Assembly: GCA_964454975.1 (NCBI GenBank)
Contig: CAYVVD010000006.1
Span: 91,553 to 155,552, forward strand
Direction: 5' to 3'
DNA: 64,000 bases
DNA from: CAYVVD01 sp964454975
GTDB lineage: Bacteria; Bacteroidota; Ignavibacteria; Kapaibacteriales; UBA2268
Part shown: one piece after another, positions 1-9,858 of the stretch
Numbering within the stretch: the stretch's first letter is position 1
Layout: every line of letters begins with the position of its first letter
Notes under the pieces: generated by a model
The model's input: the letters and a program-made list of their open reading frames with translations, nothing else
What the model was told of the DNA's origin: nothing
The model's database searches: none
Translations under genes and position numbers: made by a program

Positions 1-389
1 TTATGTGGAAGGATACTTCTCTTGTCAGAATCGGTATATTTCCTACTGTAAAAATGATAAAAAACAATGTTTTTGCAGGGGAAGCATATTCATTTGGCCC
101 CGCGAATTCAATTTACAAAGGGCATTTCAATTTCGATTCTTCCAGGTATGTGATTGATTTCGAAATAAGCGATTTTCCTCCTATTGGTTATGAGACTTAT
201 GATTTCATTTTACGTGAAATTACTACTGTGAATGTCCCTCTCGGAAGAGCCTACGATTGTTATGTTTATGAAGGCCAAAACAAGCGATACTATTTTCACC
301 GTGGAACAGGGCTTGTAATGCTCGATTCAATCAGCGAAGAAAGAAATGTCATAATGAGAACCGAACTTACATGGATTGAGTTTAAATAA
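1..389 (+). CDS. C-terminal part of an unrecognised protein (5' end outside window)
   Basis: The frame is open from the window edge to the TAA at 387-389. An ATG lies at position 3, but with only two bases upstream it cannot be judged as a start; a longer gene running in from the left is likelier. The visible 128 residues alternate hydrophobic and polar stretches with many aromatics, as in a beta-rich domain, and hold a YYFHRGTGLVML segment near the end, a pattern seen in C-termini of some exported or lipoprotein-type proteins (weak resemblance). No signal peptide can be seen because the N-terminus is missing. The stop overlaps the ATG of the next gene by one base (TAATG), so the two are probably translated together. 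Function unknown. Confidence 0.6.
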   Translation, partial: MWKDTSLVRIGIFPTVKMIKNNVFAGEAYSFGPANSIYKGHFNFDSSRYVIDFEISDFPPIGYETYDFILREITTVNVPLGRAYDCYVYEGQNKRYYFHRGTGLVMLDSISEERNVIMRTELTWIEFK

Positions 390-697
390 TGTTGAAATAC
401 ACTATAGAAATAGAGATTGCCAGAGAGGTTGAAAAGGAATGGATTGAATGGATGTTAAACACACACATCCCTGATGTTATGAAAACAGGCTGTTTCGACG
501 ATTCTGAAATCTCGAAAAAGCTTGAAAGTGAAAATGATAAGATTACCTATTATATCATTTACACATGTCCCTCACAGGACGAATTCCAGTATTATTTAAA
601 AGAACACGCACCGGAACTGCAAGAGGAACACAAAGCAAAATTTTTAGGAAATTATAGCTCAAGGAGGTTTCTTTCTGAAGTGAAGGAAGAATTTTAG
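389..697 (+). CDS. DUF4286 family protein
   Basis: This 102-residue cytoplasmic protein matches the DUF4286 pattern as I remember it: a ferredoxin-like alpha/beta fold with a W..WM..HIPDVM.TG.F segment near residues 17-36, a central beta strand region, and an H.APEL..EH segment near 73-81. The family is common in Bacteroidota and has no known biochemical function. There is no signal peptide or membrane segment. It starts on the last base of the previous stop codon (TAATG), which supports translational coupling, and is followed by a hairpin that can end the transcript. Confidence 0.88.
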   Translation: MLKYTIEIEIAREVEKEWIEWMLNTHIPDVMKTGCFDDSEISKKLESENDKITYYIIYTCPSQDEFQYYLKEHAPELQEEHKAKFLGNYSSRRFLSEVKEEF

Positions 698-729
698 ATG
701 TTCAAAATTGAGCTTAAAATTTAAATAAC

Positions 730-750
730 TATTTACTTCAGAAGTAAATA
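730..750. repeat. Perfect 21-bp palindrome in a convergent intergenic region
   Basis: TATTTACTTC at 730-739 and GAAGTAAATA at 741-750 are exact reverse complements around a single A. It lies between the stop of the DUF4286 gene and a G+C-rich terminator hairpin. A dyad this tight cannot fold fully as a hairpin and looks more like a protein-binding dyad or part of a composite terminator. No promoter is evident beside it, so its role is open. Confidence 0.5.
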
Positions 751-765
751 ACCTTAATAAAACTC

Positions 766-789
766 AGGGGCGCAAAAATTTACGCCCCT
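766..789. terminator. Bidirectional hairpin between convergent genes
   Basis: AGGGGCG (766-772) pairs perfectly with CGCCCCT (783-789) across a 10-base loop. Short T-rich tracts follow on both strands (TTCATTTT on plus, GAGTTTTATT on minus). It lies between the end of the plus-strand DUF4286 gene and the end of the minus-strand peptidase gene, so it can serve both. The T tracts are modest, so efficiency is uncertain. Confidence 0.65.
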
Positions 790-853
790 TCATTTTGAAT
801 ATCACATGCTGATAAATTCAGGAATACTAATTACAGATATGTGAAAGAAAATT

Positions 854-2668
854 TCACATTGGTTTTTCCGGCAAAGTATATTCCCTGCTATCATTTTCTT
901 TTTTCAGATAGTCCATCAAAGGCATAAAATAATCAAGCATTGGCCTTGCTGATAATTCTTCTCCGAGGTTTTCTTTCATATGCTCACGCCAATCTTGTGT
1001 GGCTCCGGTTTTCATTAGTTTAGAAAGGAAATTGCCAATACCTTTGTTCCCCCAGTAATTGGTAGCGTGTGGGTCCTCTTCCAGGATGTACCTGGCTATG
1101 TAATCATGGAACTGGAATAAAAGGACATAAGAAAGTGCATAATCGTAATACTGGGCTGCATCGTTATTTATATGAGTTTTTGAAGCTGCATCGCAATATT
1201 CTTCGCCTCGCTCTGAAGGAGGTGCAATACCCTGGAATCTTTTCTTCATATTCCACCATGTGCTGTTGAACTCATTTTTTGGAATATTCTCTGCGTATAA
1301 TGCATGTTCAAAGTGAGTCATTACACCGGAACTCCAAGGGATAAATACCACAAACTCGAGCGCTTCTTTCAGAAGAGTCTGTATATCATCTGTTTCGGGA
1401 TTACCTTCAATCAGACCCACTTCCTGAAGGAAAGGTTTCTGGATTGCTGCAAGTCCAATCAAACTGCCCATTGCTTCGTGATATGCCCTGTTTGCTCCGT
1501 TGCGTAGCACATAAGGGACTTTTGGATTAGAATACTCGAGGAAATAATAAATATGCCCAAGTTCGTGAAGTGTTGTACTCCACCAGCGGGTATTCGGTTC
1601 AACGCTCATCAATGAACGGACATCCTTGTCTAAATCCATGTGCCAGGCAGATGCATGATTGTTCTTTTTATAACCGGCATCAGGAGGCAGTGGATAGAGG
1701 CTGGAAAGTTCGTAGAAAGATTCCGGCAATTCCTTAAAACCGAGGCTTACGTAAAATTCTTCTCCTTTTTCAACTATCCATTCAGCAGATTTTTCCCTGA
1801 GTACTCCATCCAGGTCCAAACCTTCAACTTCAACAAGCGAAGTCCAGTCCTGGCCCCAGCGATTAGGCAACCAATGAGCAGGAAGCATTTCCGGAACATC
1901 CTGCTTGTACATCTCTGCTAATTTGTAACGTGCCCAAGTGTGCAGTTCACGATAGAGAGGCCAGATTTCTTCTATAAGCTGTTTGTTTAATGCAAGCATC
2001 TGCTCGGTAGTCATACCGTAATCTGATACTTCATACGCAAAGAAATCTGAGTAATCGAGTGCTTGCACCGCTTTGTTCCGCAATTCGCGAAGGTTTTCAA
2101 GTCCGTCCTTAAGAGTCTTCCCAACTTCCTTTGATGAATTCCAGGCTTTAAACCTTTCATCCAAATTGTCTGACTTATCAAGGATCTCATCAATCTTATT
2201 TGGTGTAACGCTTTTACCCTCAATCGTGAAATCGAAGCCATAAAGCAATTCAGTCTGCTTGGCATCTGCCTTGATTTTCTCAGTTACTATCGAATCTGCG
2301 GTTGCAGGGTTTCTGCCGGCATTGTAAAGTATGGCTTCAAATTGTTTTACCTGTAATGGAGTTAACATGTCCTTCTTTTCAAGGAACATTCGGGATTTTT
2401 CAATATTATCAACGCTTCCGGTAAAATCGGCAAATGCTTTATTCGCCTTTTCCACTTCCTTTGAAGCAGTTGAATCGCCATCGATGATTTTTGTGTTAAG
2501 AAGCCATTCCGCTTCTGCAGCAACTGTCATAAGCTCACGGAAAGAATCATTATAATCAGATAGGAATACATCAACAGAATCCTGCAACGCTTTGTTATCT
2601 ACAGGTTTCTGTTGTTTGCCGCAAGCGATAAAAAGTAGTAACAAAGGGATTATCAATAAATATTTCAT
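854..2668 (-). CDS. M2 (angiotensin-converting-enzyme-like) zinc metallopeptidase, lipoprotein
   Basis: This 604-residue exported peptidase has the zinc motif HELGH at residues 368-372, followed about 24 residues later by HEAMG, whose Glu is the third zinc ligand in family M2. The WWSTTLHELGHIYY and GANRAYHEAMG stretches follow the ACE pattern closely, so a dipeptidyl-carboxypeptidase-like activity on peptides is the family expectation. The start at 2668 is chosen because it gives a lipoprotein signal (MKYLLIIPLLLLFIAC, lipidated Cys at 16); a longer frame to 2716 only adds an unlikely leader. It should sit in the periplasm, anchored in a membrane. It stands alone, with a terminator downstream at 766-789. 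Substrate unknown. Confidence 0.88.
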   Translation of the reverse strand: MKYLLIIPLLLLFIACGKQQKPVDNKALQDSVDVFLSDYNDSFRELMTVAAEAEWLLNTKIIDGDSTASKEVEKANKAFADFTGSVDNIEKSRMFLEKKDMLTPLQVKQFEAILYNAGRNPATADSIVTEKIKADAKQTELLYGFDFTIEGKSVTPNKIDEILDKSDNLDERFKAWNSSKEVGKTLKDGLENLRELRNKAVQALDYSDFFAYEVSDYGMTTEQMLALNKQLIEEIWPLYRELHTWARYKLAEMYKQDVPEMLPAHWLPNRWGQDWTSLVEVEGLDLDGVLREKSAEWIVEKGEEFYVSLGFKELPESFYELSSLYPLPPDAGYKKNNHASAWHMDLDKDVRSLMSVEPNTRWWSTTLHELGHIYYFLEYSNPKVPYVLRNGANRAYHEAMGSLIGLAAIQKPFLQEVGLIEGNPETDDIQTLLKEALEFVVFIPWSSGVMTHFEHALYAENIPKNEFNSTWWNMKKRFQGIAPPSERGEEYCDAASKTHINNDAAQYYDYALSYVLLFQFHDYIARYILEEDPHATNYWGNKGIGNFLSKLMKTGATQDWREHMKENLGEELSARPMLDYFMPLMDYLKKENDSREYTLPEKPM

Positions 2669-2760
2669 TGAATGTTTTGAATTAGTTAAACAATTAAACT
2701 GAAATTTCAAGAGCAAAAGATATGAAATTTTAGGTAAAGAGATTAAAGAATAAATAATAA

Positions 2761-4902
2761 TTACTCAACTCCGGCAATTAAATCGAGCAATAGTTTCTTT
2801 GCTGCCTCCGGGATTACCGTCCCGGGGCCGAAGATCTCATCAGCGCCATTATTATAAAGAAACTCGTAATCCTGATGAGGGATAACACCACCAACAACAA
2901 TCAGGACATCATCGCGGCCATATTTATTAAGTTCTTCAGAGAGTTTTGGAATAAGTGTTTTGTGAGCAGCAGCGAGGGAACTAACACCAACTATGTGAAC
3001 GTCATTTTCAACTGCCATTCTTGCAGTTTCGGCAGGAGTCTGGAACAAAGGGCCTACATCTACATCGAAACCGAGATCGGCAAATGAAGTCGAAATCACT
3101 TTAGCGCCCCTGTCGTGTCCGTCCTGGCCCATCTTAGCAACAAGAATCCTGGGCCTGCGGCCTTCTAAATCGTAAAATTTATTTGAGAGTTGCCTCACTT
3201 CTTCAATAATATCCATTTTCGCAAACTCCGAACTATAAATTCCCTGGATTGTTTTGTTCACAGCCTGATGCCTTCCGAAGACTTTCTCCATTGCAAAGGA
3301 AATTTCCCCCAGGCTGGCTTTGGCTCTTGCAGCTTGAACAGAAAGTTCAAGAAGGTTTCCTTCCCCTGATTCTGATGCTTTTGTTAGTTTATCAAGAGTT
3401 TCCATGGTTTTTGATTCATCTCTTGATTCGCGAAGTTCTTTAAGCCGCCTAAGCTGCGATTCAAGAACAGCTGTGTTATCAACATTAAGTATTTCTATTG
3501 GTTCTTCGGATTCGGGTTTGTATCTGTTAATTCCGACAATTATTTCGGAGCCTGAGTCGATTCTGGCTTGGCGGCGCGCGGCTGCCTCTTCAATCCTTAA
3601 TTTTGGCAACCCGGATTCAATAGCCTTTCCCATTCCTCCCATTGATTCTATTTCTTCTATATGTTCCCAGGCTTTTTTAATTAGTTCGTTTGTGAGTGAT
3701 TCCATGTACCATGAACCTCCCCATGGATCAATTACATTGCAAATGCCACTCTCCTCCTGGAGGTAAATTTGTGTGTTCCTTGCTATTCTGGCAGAGAAGT
3801 CAGTTGGTAATGCAATTGCTTCATCTAACGAATTTGTATGAAGAGACTGCGTATGGCCCAAAACTGCCGCCATTGCCTCGACTGTTGTCCGTATTACATT
3901 ATTGAACGGGTCCTGCTCGGTTAAGCTCCATCCTGAAGTTTGGGAATGAGTTCTCAATGCCATTGATTTGGGGTTTTTAGGTCCGAACTGTTTTACCAGG
4001 CTTGCCCAAATAACACGCGCGGCACGCATTTTGGCTATTTCCATGAAATAGTTCATACCTATTGCCCAGAAGAATGATATGCGTGGAGCAAACTCGTCTA
4101 TATTCAACCCGGCATTTAGCCCTGTCCTAACATAGTCCAATCCGTCTGCAAGTGTATATGCCATCTCGAGTTCAGCTGTAGCCCCGGCTTCCTGCATGTG
4201 GTAGCCCGAAACTGAAATACTGTTAAAACGAGGCATATTCTCAGCAGTATATCTGAATATATCAGAAATTATTCTTATTGATGGGCCGGGAGGATAAATA
4301 TATGTATTCCTCACCATATACTCTTTGAGTATATCGTTTTGGATTGTACCTGATAACTGTTCGGGGCTCACACCTTGCTCTTCTGCAGCAACGATATAAA
4401 ATGCCATTACGGGGAGTACAGCTCCGTTCATAGTCATAGAAACGGATATTTTGTCGAGAGGGATAGCATCAAATAAAATCCTCATATCGAGGATAGAATC
4501 AATAGCAACACCTGCTTTTCCGACATCTCCAATTACACGCTCGTTGTCCGAATCATAGCCGCGGTGGGTGGCAAGATCGAATGCTACAGAAAGTCCTTTC
4601 TGCCCGGCAGCAAGGTTGCGCCTGTAAAAAGCATTGCTTTCTTCGGCAGTCGAAAAACCTGCATACTGCCTGATAGTCCATGGGCGGGTTACATACATAG
4701 AAGTGTAGGGCCCGCGAAGATAAGGAGGAATTCCGGGTAAATAAGATGTATGCTCCAAATCTTTTATATCATCTTCTGAGTATAATGGCTTTATGTTCAC
4801 TTTCTCCATAGTTGAAACAGGGTCTGAGCCATGAAAATCAGAAGTAGTAAATCTTAATTTGCTAAAATCCGGTTTGATATTTTTAAAATCAGGATGTTTC
4901 AT
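2761..4902 (-). CDS. mutB: Methylmalonyl-CoA mutase, large (catalytic) subunit
   Basis: This adenosylcobalamin enzyme interconverts succinyl-CoA and (R)-methylmalonyl-CoA. The 713-residue protein has the N-terminal TIM-barrel substrate domain (about 55-560, with RPWTIRQYAGFSTAEESN near 70-90 and SGYHMQEAGA near 230) and a C-terminal cobalamin domain. The lower-ligand motif DGHDRG is at 594-599 with the axial His at 596. The start at 4902 lies 7 bases after the small-subunit stop; the frame extends to 4959 but that leader would overlap the neighbour. With the upstream gene it forms the usual small-large operon. No epimerase, decarboxylase or MeaB chaperone gene is adjacent, so the pathway direction cannot be read here. 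Confidence 0.96.
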   Translation of the reverse strand: MKHPDFKNIKPDFSKLRFTTSDFHGSDPVSTMEKVNIKPLYSEDDIKDLEHTSYLPGIPPYLRGPYTSMYVTRPWTIRQYAGFSTAEESNAFYRRNLAAGQKGLSVAFDLATHRGYDSDNERVIGDVGKAGVAIDSILDMRILFDAIPLDKISVSMTMNGAVLPVMAFYIVAAEEQGVSPEQLSGTIQNDILKEYMVRNTYIYPPGPSIRIISDIFRYTAENMPRFNSISVSGYHMQEAGATAELEMAYTLADGLDYVRTGLNAGLNIDEFAPRISFFWAIGMNYFMEIAKMRAARVIWASLVKQFGPKNPKSMALRTHSQTSGWSLTEQDPFNNVIRTTVEAMAAVLGHTQSLHTNSLDEAIALPTDFSARIARNTQIYLQEESGICNVIDPWGGSWYMESLTNELIKKAWEHIEEIESMGGMGKAIESGLPKLRIEEAAARRQARIDSGSEIIVGINRYKPESEEPIEILNVDNTAVLESQLRRLKELRESRDESKTMETLDKLTKASESGEGNLLELSVQAARAKASLGEISFAMEKVFGRHQAVNKTIQGIYSSEFAKMDIIEEVRQLSNKFYDLEGRRPRILVAKMGQDGHDRGAKVISTSFADLGFDVDVGPLFQTPAETARMAVENDVHIVGVSSLAAAHKTLIPKLSEELNKYGRDDVLIVVGGVIPHQDYEFLYNNGADEIFGPGTVIPEAAKKLLLDLIAGVE

Positions 4903-4909
4903 AGAAATC

Positions 4910-6679
4910 TCAAAAAAGCTCCAGTTCTTTCTGCAAATCCTCAAGAAATGTGTAAACATCAGATTTTATATGAATAAAATCGTCAATCTTTGCGCGTTTA
5001 AAATCTTCGATGTGCTCTTTGGGGTAGCCTGCAAGAATTATCTTCACGAGTGGTTTCTGTTTTTTAACCAGTTCTGAAAGCATAGGTGCAAACGATGGAT
5101 AAAGCTTGTCAGAAGAACATAAAACGATAACTCTATAATCGTTGTGAAGAATATCCCTTGCAGCTTCGATAAAATTATCGAAAGCAAGGCTGCTGAATGT
5201 TTCAAAACCACCTGTTCTGAAGAAGTCGTATGCAAAGTCATTCCGTGCTTTGAAATCGTTCAATTTCCCATAGTTAACAAGGTATACGGGAGGCCGGTTC
5301 CCATATTTTTTCAAGTATTCTTCTGCATTGAATCTTAATCTGGTAAATCCTGCAGACAAATTCAGGGATTTTTGCAGTTTGAAATTTTGATCAATAGTAT
5401 CTTTGAAATTGGGGAATTTATTCACTCCTATCAGCACATCCCGGCGTTTGTTTAATTTATCAATTCGAAGGTCTTTTATTTCCTCAATCCTTTTTTGGGG
5501 GATACCTTTTTTTAGCGACTCAAGAAATCCACCAACTTTTTCTATAGCACGAAATTCTTCCCATGCTTGCTCAGCGAGCTGTTTAGTTAAGGATTCTACA
5601 TACCAGGAGCCGTCGGCAGGGTTGATTGTGTCAAGAAAATGGGCTTCTTCTTTTAAAATTAATTGTGTATTTCTTGATATTCTGAATCCAAGATCAGAAT
5701 CTAAATCCAACGGGGCATCATAGGGTTGGATATATAGGCTGTCTATACCTCCAAGGGCTGCTGACATTGCCTCTGAAGTACCGCGAATCATGTTGTTGAA
5801 TGGATCAAGCCCTGGTTTATTAATCAGTGAATTTTCTGCATGAATGGGAACAATAAGATCATCCACGGCATATTCACTCAGAACATATCCAAAAAGCGCC
5901 CTTAGCGCCCTTATTTTAGCTATTTCTATAAAAAAATCAGGGCCAATTGATATTTGCACCCTCATCTTAGAGGAAACGAAAGCTTCATCGAGTCCAACAT
6001 CAGTTAACTGTCTGAGATACTCATTTAATTGTGCAATTACATAAGCAATTTCGTGAACTGCATTTGCACCGTTATTGCCTATGGCAATACCATTGATCGC
6101 TATTGATTTTAATTGTGGAAGCTCTGAGTCAATATATTTAACATTATTAGAAAGGCTTTCGAAGTGTTCCTTTTTAGGAATTTGTTTAGTGGTTTTTGTT
6201 AAGCACTCTCCGAATATATCAGATTTCAGTTCGCCATGAGTTACATTTAGATTTTTCAGCAGGTTTATTATTTGTTCATAAGATTCAAGATTAGTGCCGG
6301 GTTCAATATAAAGAGGACATCCGTTGAGGTCTATACCATTTGTAACATTTCTAAGATTATTGACATCGCCGGAGAATATCAATCCAGGTTTAAATTCAAC
6401 CGTAGCTGATTGTAGCCTTTTTATAGCTTTTTCAGGTTCATCGAGATTTATTTTCTGGCAGATTATCCAATCATTATTTAGTATTGGAATGCTAAGTCGT
6501 TCAGAAGAGTGTTTTTCGGAAGTATAGATTGGTTCAATGGTGATTCCTTCATATGTTCCGGTGAACATTGCTTTTTCAAAGGGTTTACCTTTCAGTGAAT
6601 CTATTGTAACGTTCTTCCAACCCTCGTATGTTGGTATAGGAAATTGCTCTTTAAGACTTTTAATAGATTCAATATCCAT
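4910..6679 (-). CDS. mutA: Methylmalonyl-CoA mutase, small (non-catalytic) subunit
   Basis: This 589-residue protein is homologous along its length to the large subunit but lacks the DXHXXG cobalamin-binding motif in its C-terminal domain (about 440-589), as expected of the structural beta subunit in heterodimeric mutases. Conserved barrel signatures remain, such as LDPFNNMIRGTSEAMSAALGG near 295-315 and INPADGSWYVESLT. It is transcribed first and the large subunit follows 7 bases later, so the two are one operon. A heterodimer with the downstream product is the clear expectation. The 113 bases separating it from queA's end are A+T-rich with no strong hairpin. Confidence 0.94.
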   Translation of the reverse strand: MDIESIKSLKEQFPIPTYEGWKNVTIDSLKGKPFEKAMFTGTYEGITIEPIYTSEKHSSERLSIPILNNDWIICQKINLDEPEKAIKRLQSATVEFKPGLIFSGDVNNLRNVTNGIDLNGCPLYIEPGTNLESYEQIINLLKNLNVTHGELKSDIFGECLTKTTKQIPKKEHFESLSNNVKYIDSELPQLKSIAINGIAIGNNGANAVHEIAYVIAQLNEYLRQLTDVGLDEAFVSSKMRVQISIGPDFFIEIAKIRALRALFGYVLSEYAVDDLIVPIHAENSLINKPGLDPFNNMIRGTSEAMSAALGGIDSLYIQPYDAPLDLDSDLGFRISRNTQLILKEEAHFLDTINPADGSWYVESLTKQLAEQAWEEFRAIEKVGGFLESLKKGIPQKRIEEIKDLRIDKLNKRRDVLIGVNKFPNFKDTIDQNFKLQKSLNLSAGFTRLRFNAEEYLKKYGNRPPVYLVNYGKLNDFKARNDFAYDFFRTGGFETFSSLAFDNFIEAARDILHNDYRVIVLCSSDKLYPSFAPMLSELVKKQKPLVKIILAGYPKEHIEDFKRAKIDDFIHIKSDVYTFLEDLQKELELF

Positions 6680-6792
6680 TTTAATAGTATTTAATATTAC
6701 TTAAATAAATACCAAATTTATGAAATATTAGCGCTGAAATAAAACACAAATAGCTAAAACAATAAACCCTTCTATTTACTGGGTATAAGTTT

Positions 6793-7836
6793 TCAGATGA
6801 TTAGCATTGCATCTCCATAAGCGAGGAAGCGATAGTTGGCTTTTAACGCATACTTGTATGAACGGAATATTTGTTCCTTACCGGCAAATGCCGATACAAC
6901 AAGCAGGGATGGAGTTGCCGGTGGATGGAAATTTGTAATTAGCCTAGATACAATCTTAAATTCATATGGCGGGTAAATAAATTTATCTGTCCACCCACGA
7001 TTTGGTTTTACCGTACCGGATGTAAGTACAGATGCCTCAAGAGCTCGTACGACACTTGCACCAACTGCATATATGTTCTTTTTGTTTTTAAGCGATTTAT
7101 TTATTGTTTCGGCAGCTTCTCTCGATATCTCGAAGTATTCAGAATACATCCTGTGTTTTGTCAGGTCCTCTACTTCGATTTTTTCAAATATTCCCTGCCC
7201 GATATTTAATACAACTTTAGCTATCCTGACTCCTTTTTCTTCTAAGGTATTTAGCATTTCCGGAGTAATATGCAATCCCGCTGTGGGAGGAGCAATAGAT
7301 GCAAGGTGGTCAGGATTTGCAAAGATACATTGATACAATTCTTTATCATGTTCTGTAGGTTCGCGTTTAATATATTCAGGTAAGGGCATCTGGCCTATTC
7401 GTTCAATTACATTGAAAAGATTGCCTTCATAACTAAACCTGACGGTCCTGCCGCGAGAAGTTGTGTTATCAATAACTTCACAGTAGAACTTACTATTGTC
7501 AAAATAAATCTTATTGCCAATTCTCACTTTGCGAGCAGGTTCCACAAGAACATCCCAGATCCTTTCATCTGATTTCAGCTCCCTGAGAAGCATTACTTCA
7601 ATACTGGCGTTTGTTTTTTCTTTCTTTCCAAAAAGCCTTGCAGGAAAAACTTTAGTTTCGTTTAAAACAATGCAATCCCCCTTCTGGAAATAATCTAGAA
7701 TATCCGCGAACTGTTTGTCAATAAGTTCTTCAGTATTTTTGTCAAAAACCAGCATTTTGGAGGAGTCTCTCGGTTCCAATGGATACTTTGCAATCGCATT
7801 CTTTGGCAGAGAGTACTTGAATTCAGATAGCTTCAT
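6793..7836 (-). CDS. queA: S-adenosylmethionine:tRNA ribosyltransferase-isomerase (QueA)
   Basis: QueA transfers and rearranges the ribosyl part of SAM onto 7-aminomethyl-7-deazaguanine in tRNA to give epoxyqueuosine. The 347-residue protein covers the family from YSLPKNAIAKYPLEPRDSSKM near the N-terminus to the FHPPATPSLLVVSAFAG and YRFLAYGDAML segments at the C-terminus. The family motif HLASIAPPTAGLHIT lies near 180-195. The ATG at 7836 is preferred over the TTG at 7839, with a GAGG 10 bases upstream. It follows htpG on the same strand after about 33 bases and may be co-transcribed; no other queuosine gene is visible. Confidence 0.96.
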   Translation of the reverse strand: MKLSEFKYSLPKNAIAKYPLEPRDSSKMLVFDKNTEELIDKQFADILDYFQKGDCIVLNETKVFPARLFGKKEKTNASIEVMLLRELKSDERIWDVLVEPARKVRIGNKIYFDNSKFYCEVIDNTTSRGRTVRFSYEGNLFNVIERIGQMPLPEYIKREPTEHDKELYQCIFANPDHLASIAPPTAGLHITPEMLNTLEEKGVRIAKVVLNIGQGIFEKIEVEDLTKHRMYSEYFEISREAAETINKSLKNKKNIYAVGASVVRALEASVLTSGTVKPNRGWTDKFIYPPYEFKIVSRLITNFHPPATPSLLVVSAFAGKEQIFRSYKYALKANYRFLAYGDAMLII

Positions 7837-7869
7837 CAATTAGGGGCCTCAATCGGAATATTTATAATT

Positions 7870-9726
7870 TTATTTTGTTGCCTGAACCATTATATCGGTC
7901 ATGTGCCTGAAAAATTCATCAGGGGACTTTACCTGTCCTTCAATCAGGAGTGAACCCTCGTATAAATGTTGAATGCATTCCCGTAATAAAGTGGATTTAC
8001 TGTCCGACAAGTAGATTCCGGATAAATTCTTAATTAACTGGTGTGAAGGGTTTATTTCGAGTATTTTTTTACTACCTTTAAATTCCTTGTCGAGCATCTG
8101 CATCATTTTTTCCATCTGAGCATCCATTCCTTGTTCGCCGACAACAAGGGTAGCAGGAGAACTTACAAGCCGCCTGGATATTCTAACATCTTCTACTTCA
8201 TCGCCAAGCGTTTCTTTGAAAACGTCAATTAGAGACTTAGTTGCATCTTCATCGGGGGAATCTTCTTTTTCTACTTTATTAATATCTAAGTCTGCCTTTT
8301 CTATTGACACTATTTTCTTACCTTCATATTCGTTGATATAAGGTATTGTAAATAAGTCAACTGGATCAGTGAAAAGCAATACTTCAATCTCTTTTTCCAT
8401 GAAGTATTCAAGGTTTGGGTTCTTTTCAACAGAATCCCTGCTTTGTCCGGAGATATAGTAAATTTCTGACTGGTCGTCCCTCATTCTTTTCATGTAATCC
8501 TTAAATCCTGTAAGCTCACCCTTTGAAAAAGCAGTTGATTCAAATCTTACCAGTTCTATAATTTTATCTTTGTTAGTAAAGTCCTGGTTAATTCCGGTCT
8601 TAAAAAGCGAACCAAAATTTTTAGAGAAAGTCTCAAATTTATTTTTATCATTTTCCGCCCATTCTTCAAGCAAGCTTAATACTTTGTTTGTAACAATCTG
8701 CCTAATTTTGGCCATCAAAGGTGAATTTTGCGTCACTTCGCGTGATACGTTCAATGGCAGGTCTTCTGTATCCACAACACCTTTTAAGAACTTGAGATAG
8801 TCAGGAAGCAATTCTCCTGCATCATCCTTTATGAAAATTTTGCCCGAATAAAGTTGCAACGACTTTTCAAACCTGTCAGCAAACAAGTTCATAGGAGCAA
8901 CTGAAGGTATGAAAATTAATGCCTTGAAATTTACAGCTCCTTCAATGTCCAGATGTAAATGTCCAAGCGGGTCGGCATAATCATTTGATACAAACTTAAA
9001 AAACTCATTAAGCTCTTCATCTTTTAAATCTTCTTTTTTCCTGTGCCACAGTGCGGTAATTGTATTGACCTTTTCACCATTTACAAAAAGTGGGAAATCT
9101 ACAAAGTTTGAGTATTTGCGAATTGTGCTTTTTACAGATAAATCATCAGCAAATTCTTTATGCTCGTCTTTCAGTTTAAAGGTGATTTTAGTACCACGTT
9201 TTTCCCTTGGGCTTTCTTCGATAATATAAGTTTCGCTACCGTCAGACTTCCAAATAAAAGCCTGGGAATCTGTGTTTGCATATCTGGTTTCTACGGTTAC
9301 TTCCTCAGTAACCATAAATACTGAATAAAAACCAACGCCAAATTTACCTATCAGATTACCATCGAGTCTTTCATTTTTTGATTTTGCTGTTTTCAGAAAC
9401 TCTAATGTACCGGAACTTGCAACTGTACCGAGTTTTTCCTGCAAATCCTCAAGAGTCATCCCGATACCATTATCTTCAATGCTAAATGTATTGTTTTCTT
9501 TATCGAGAGTTATTTCAATCTTTAATTCGTCTTCTTTATTGAGGATATTGCTGTTTGTTAATTTCAGGAAGCGGACTTTGTTTAATGCATCTGAAGAATT
9601 TGAGACCAATTCTCTTAGAAATACTTCCGGGTGAGTGTAAAGAGAGTGAATAATCAAATTGAGCAATTGCTTCATTTCAGCTTTGAATTCGTATTTCATC
9701 GTCTTATTTTCAGCATGGTTGCTCAT
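7870..9726 (-). CDS. htpG: Molecular chaperone HtpG (bacterial Hsp90)
   Basis: This cytosolic ATP-dependent chaperone is 618 residues from the chosen start, normal for HtpG. The GHKL ATPase motifs are all present near the N-terminus: ELVSNSSDALNKVRF, SIEDNGIGM and GKFGVGFYSVFM. The middle domain carries the catalytic-loop Arg region (PLNVSREVTQNSPL), and the C-terminal dimerisation domain ends at residue 618 without an MEEVD tail. The ATG at 9726 is used because GGAGG sits 8 bases upstream; an in-frame extension to 9783 lacks such a site. It is divergent from dacB across about 130 bases that must hold both promoters. Confidence 0.97.
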   Translation of the reverse strand: MSNHAENKTMKYEFKAEMKQLLNLIIHSLYTHPEVFLRELVSNSSDALNKVRFLKLTNSNILNKEDELKIEITLDKENNTFSIEDNGIGMTLEDLQEKLGTVASSGTLEFLKTAKSKNERLDGNLIGKFGVGFYSVFMVTEEVTVETRYANTDSQAFIWKSDGSETYIIEESPREKRGTKITFKLKDEHKEFADDLSVKSTIRKYSNFVDFPLFVNGEKVNTITALWHRKKEDLKDEELNEFFKFVSNDYADPLGHLHLDIEGAVNFKALIFIPSVAPMNLFADRFEKSLQLYSGKIFIKDDAGELLPDYLKFLKGVVDTEDLPLNVSREVTQNSPLMAKIRQIVTNKVLSLLEEWAENDKNKFETFSKNFGSLFKTGINQDFTNKDKIIELVRFESTAFSKGELTGFKDYMKRMRDDQSEIYYISGQSRDSVEKNPNLEYFMEKEIEVLLFTDPVDLFTIPYINEYEGKKIVSIEKADLDINKVEKEDSPDEDATKSLIDVFKETLGDEVEDVRISRRLVSSPATLVVGEQGMDAQMEKMMQMLDKEFKGSKKILEINPSHQLIKNLSGIYLSDSKSTLLRECIQHLYEGSLLIEGQVKSPDEFFRHMTDIMVQATK

Positions 9727-9858
9727 TTTTCCATCCTCCATCTTAATTTGATTTTTAAAGATCACTTTCCCATTAAGTCTCAATTATACGAAAATTGATG
9801 TGAGTACGACGTTTTCAGATTTACAATATTTTCCTGATGTTTGCATTCTTATAAGCTT

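Noticed and set aside
2761..6679. Fused single-chain methylmalonyl-CoA mutase split by a sequencing error
   Set aside because: The small subunit has its own start and stop, a domain-wide homology to the large one and lacks the DXHXXG motif, as natural for the two-subunit form.
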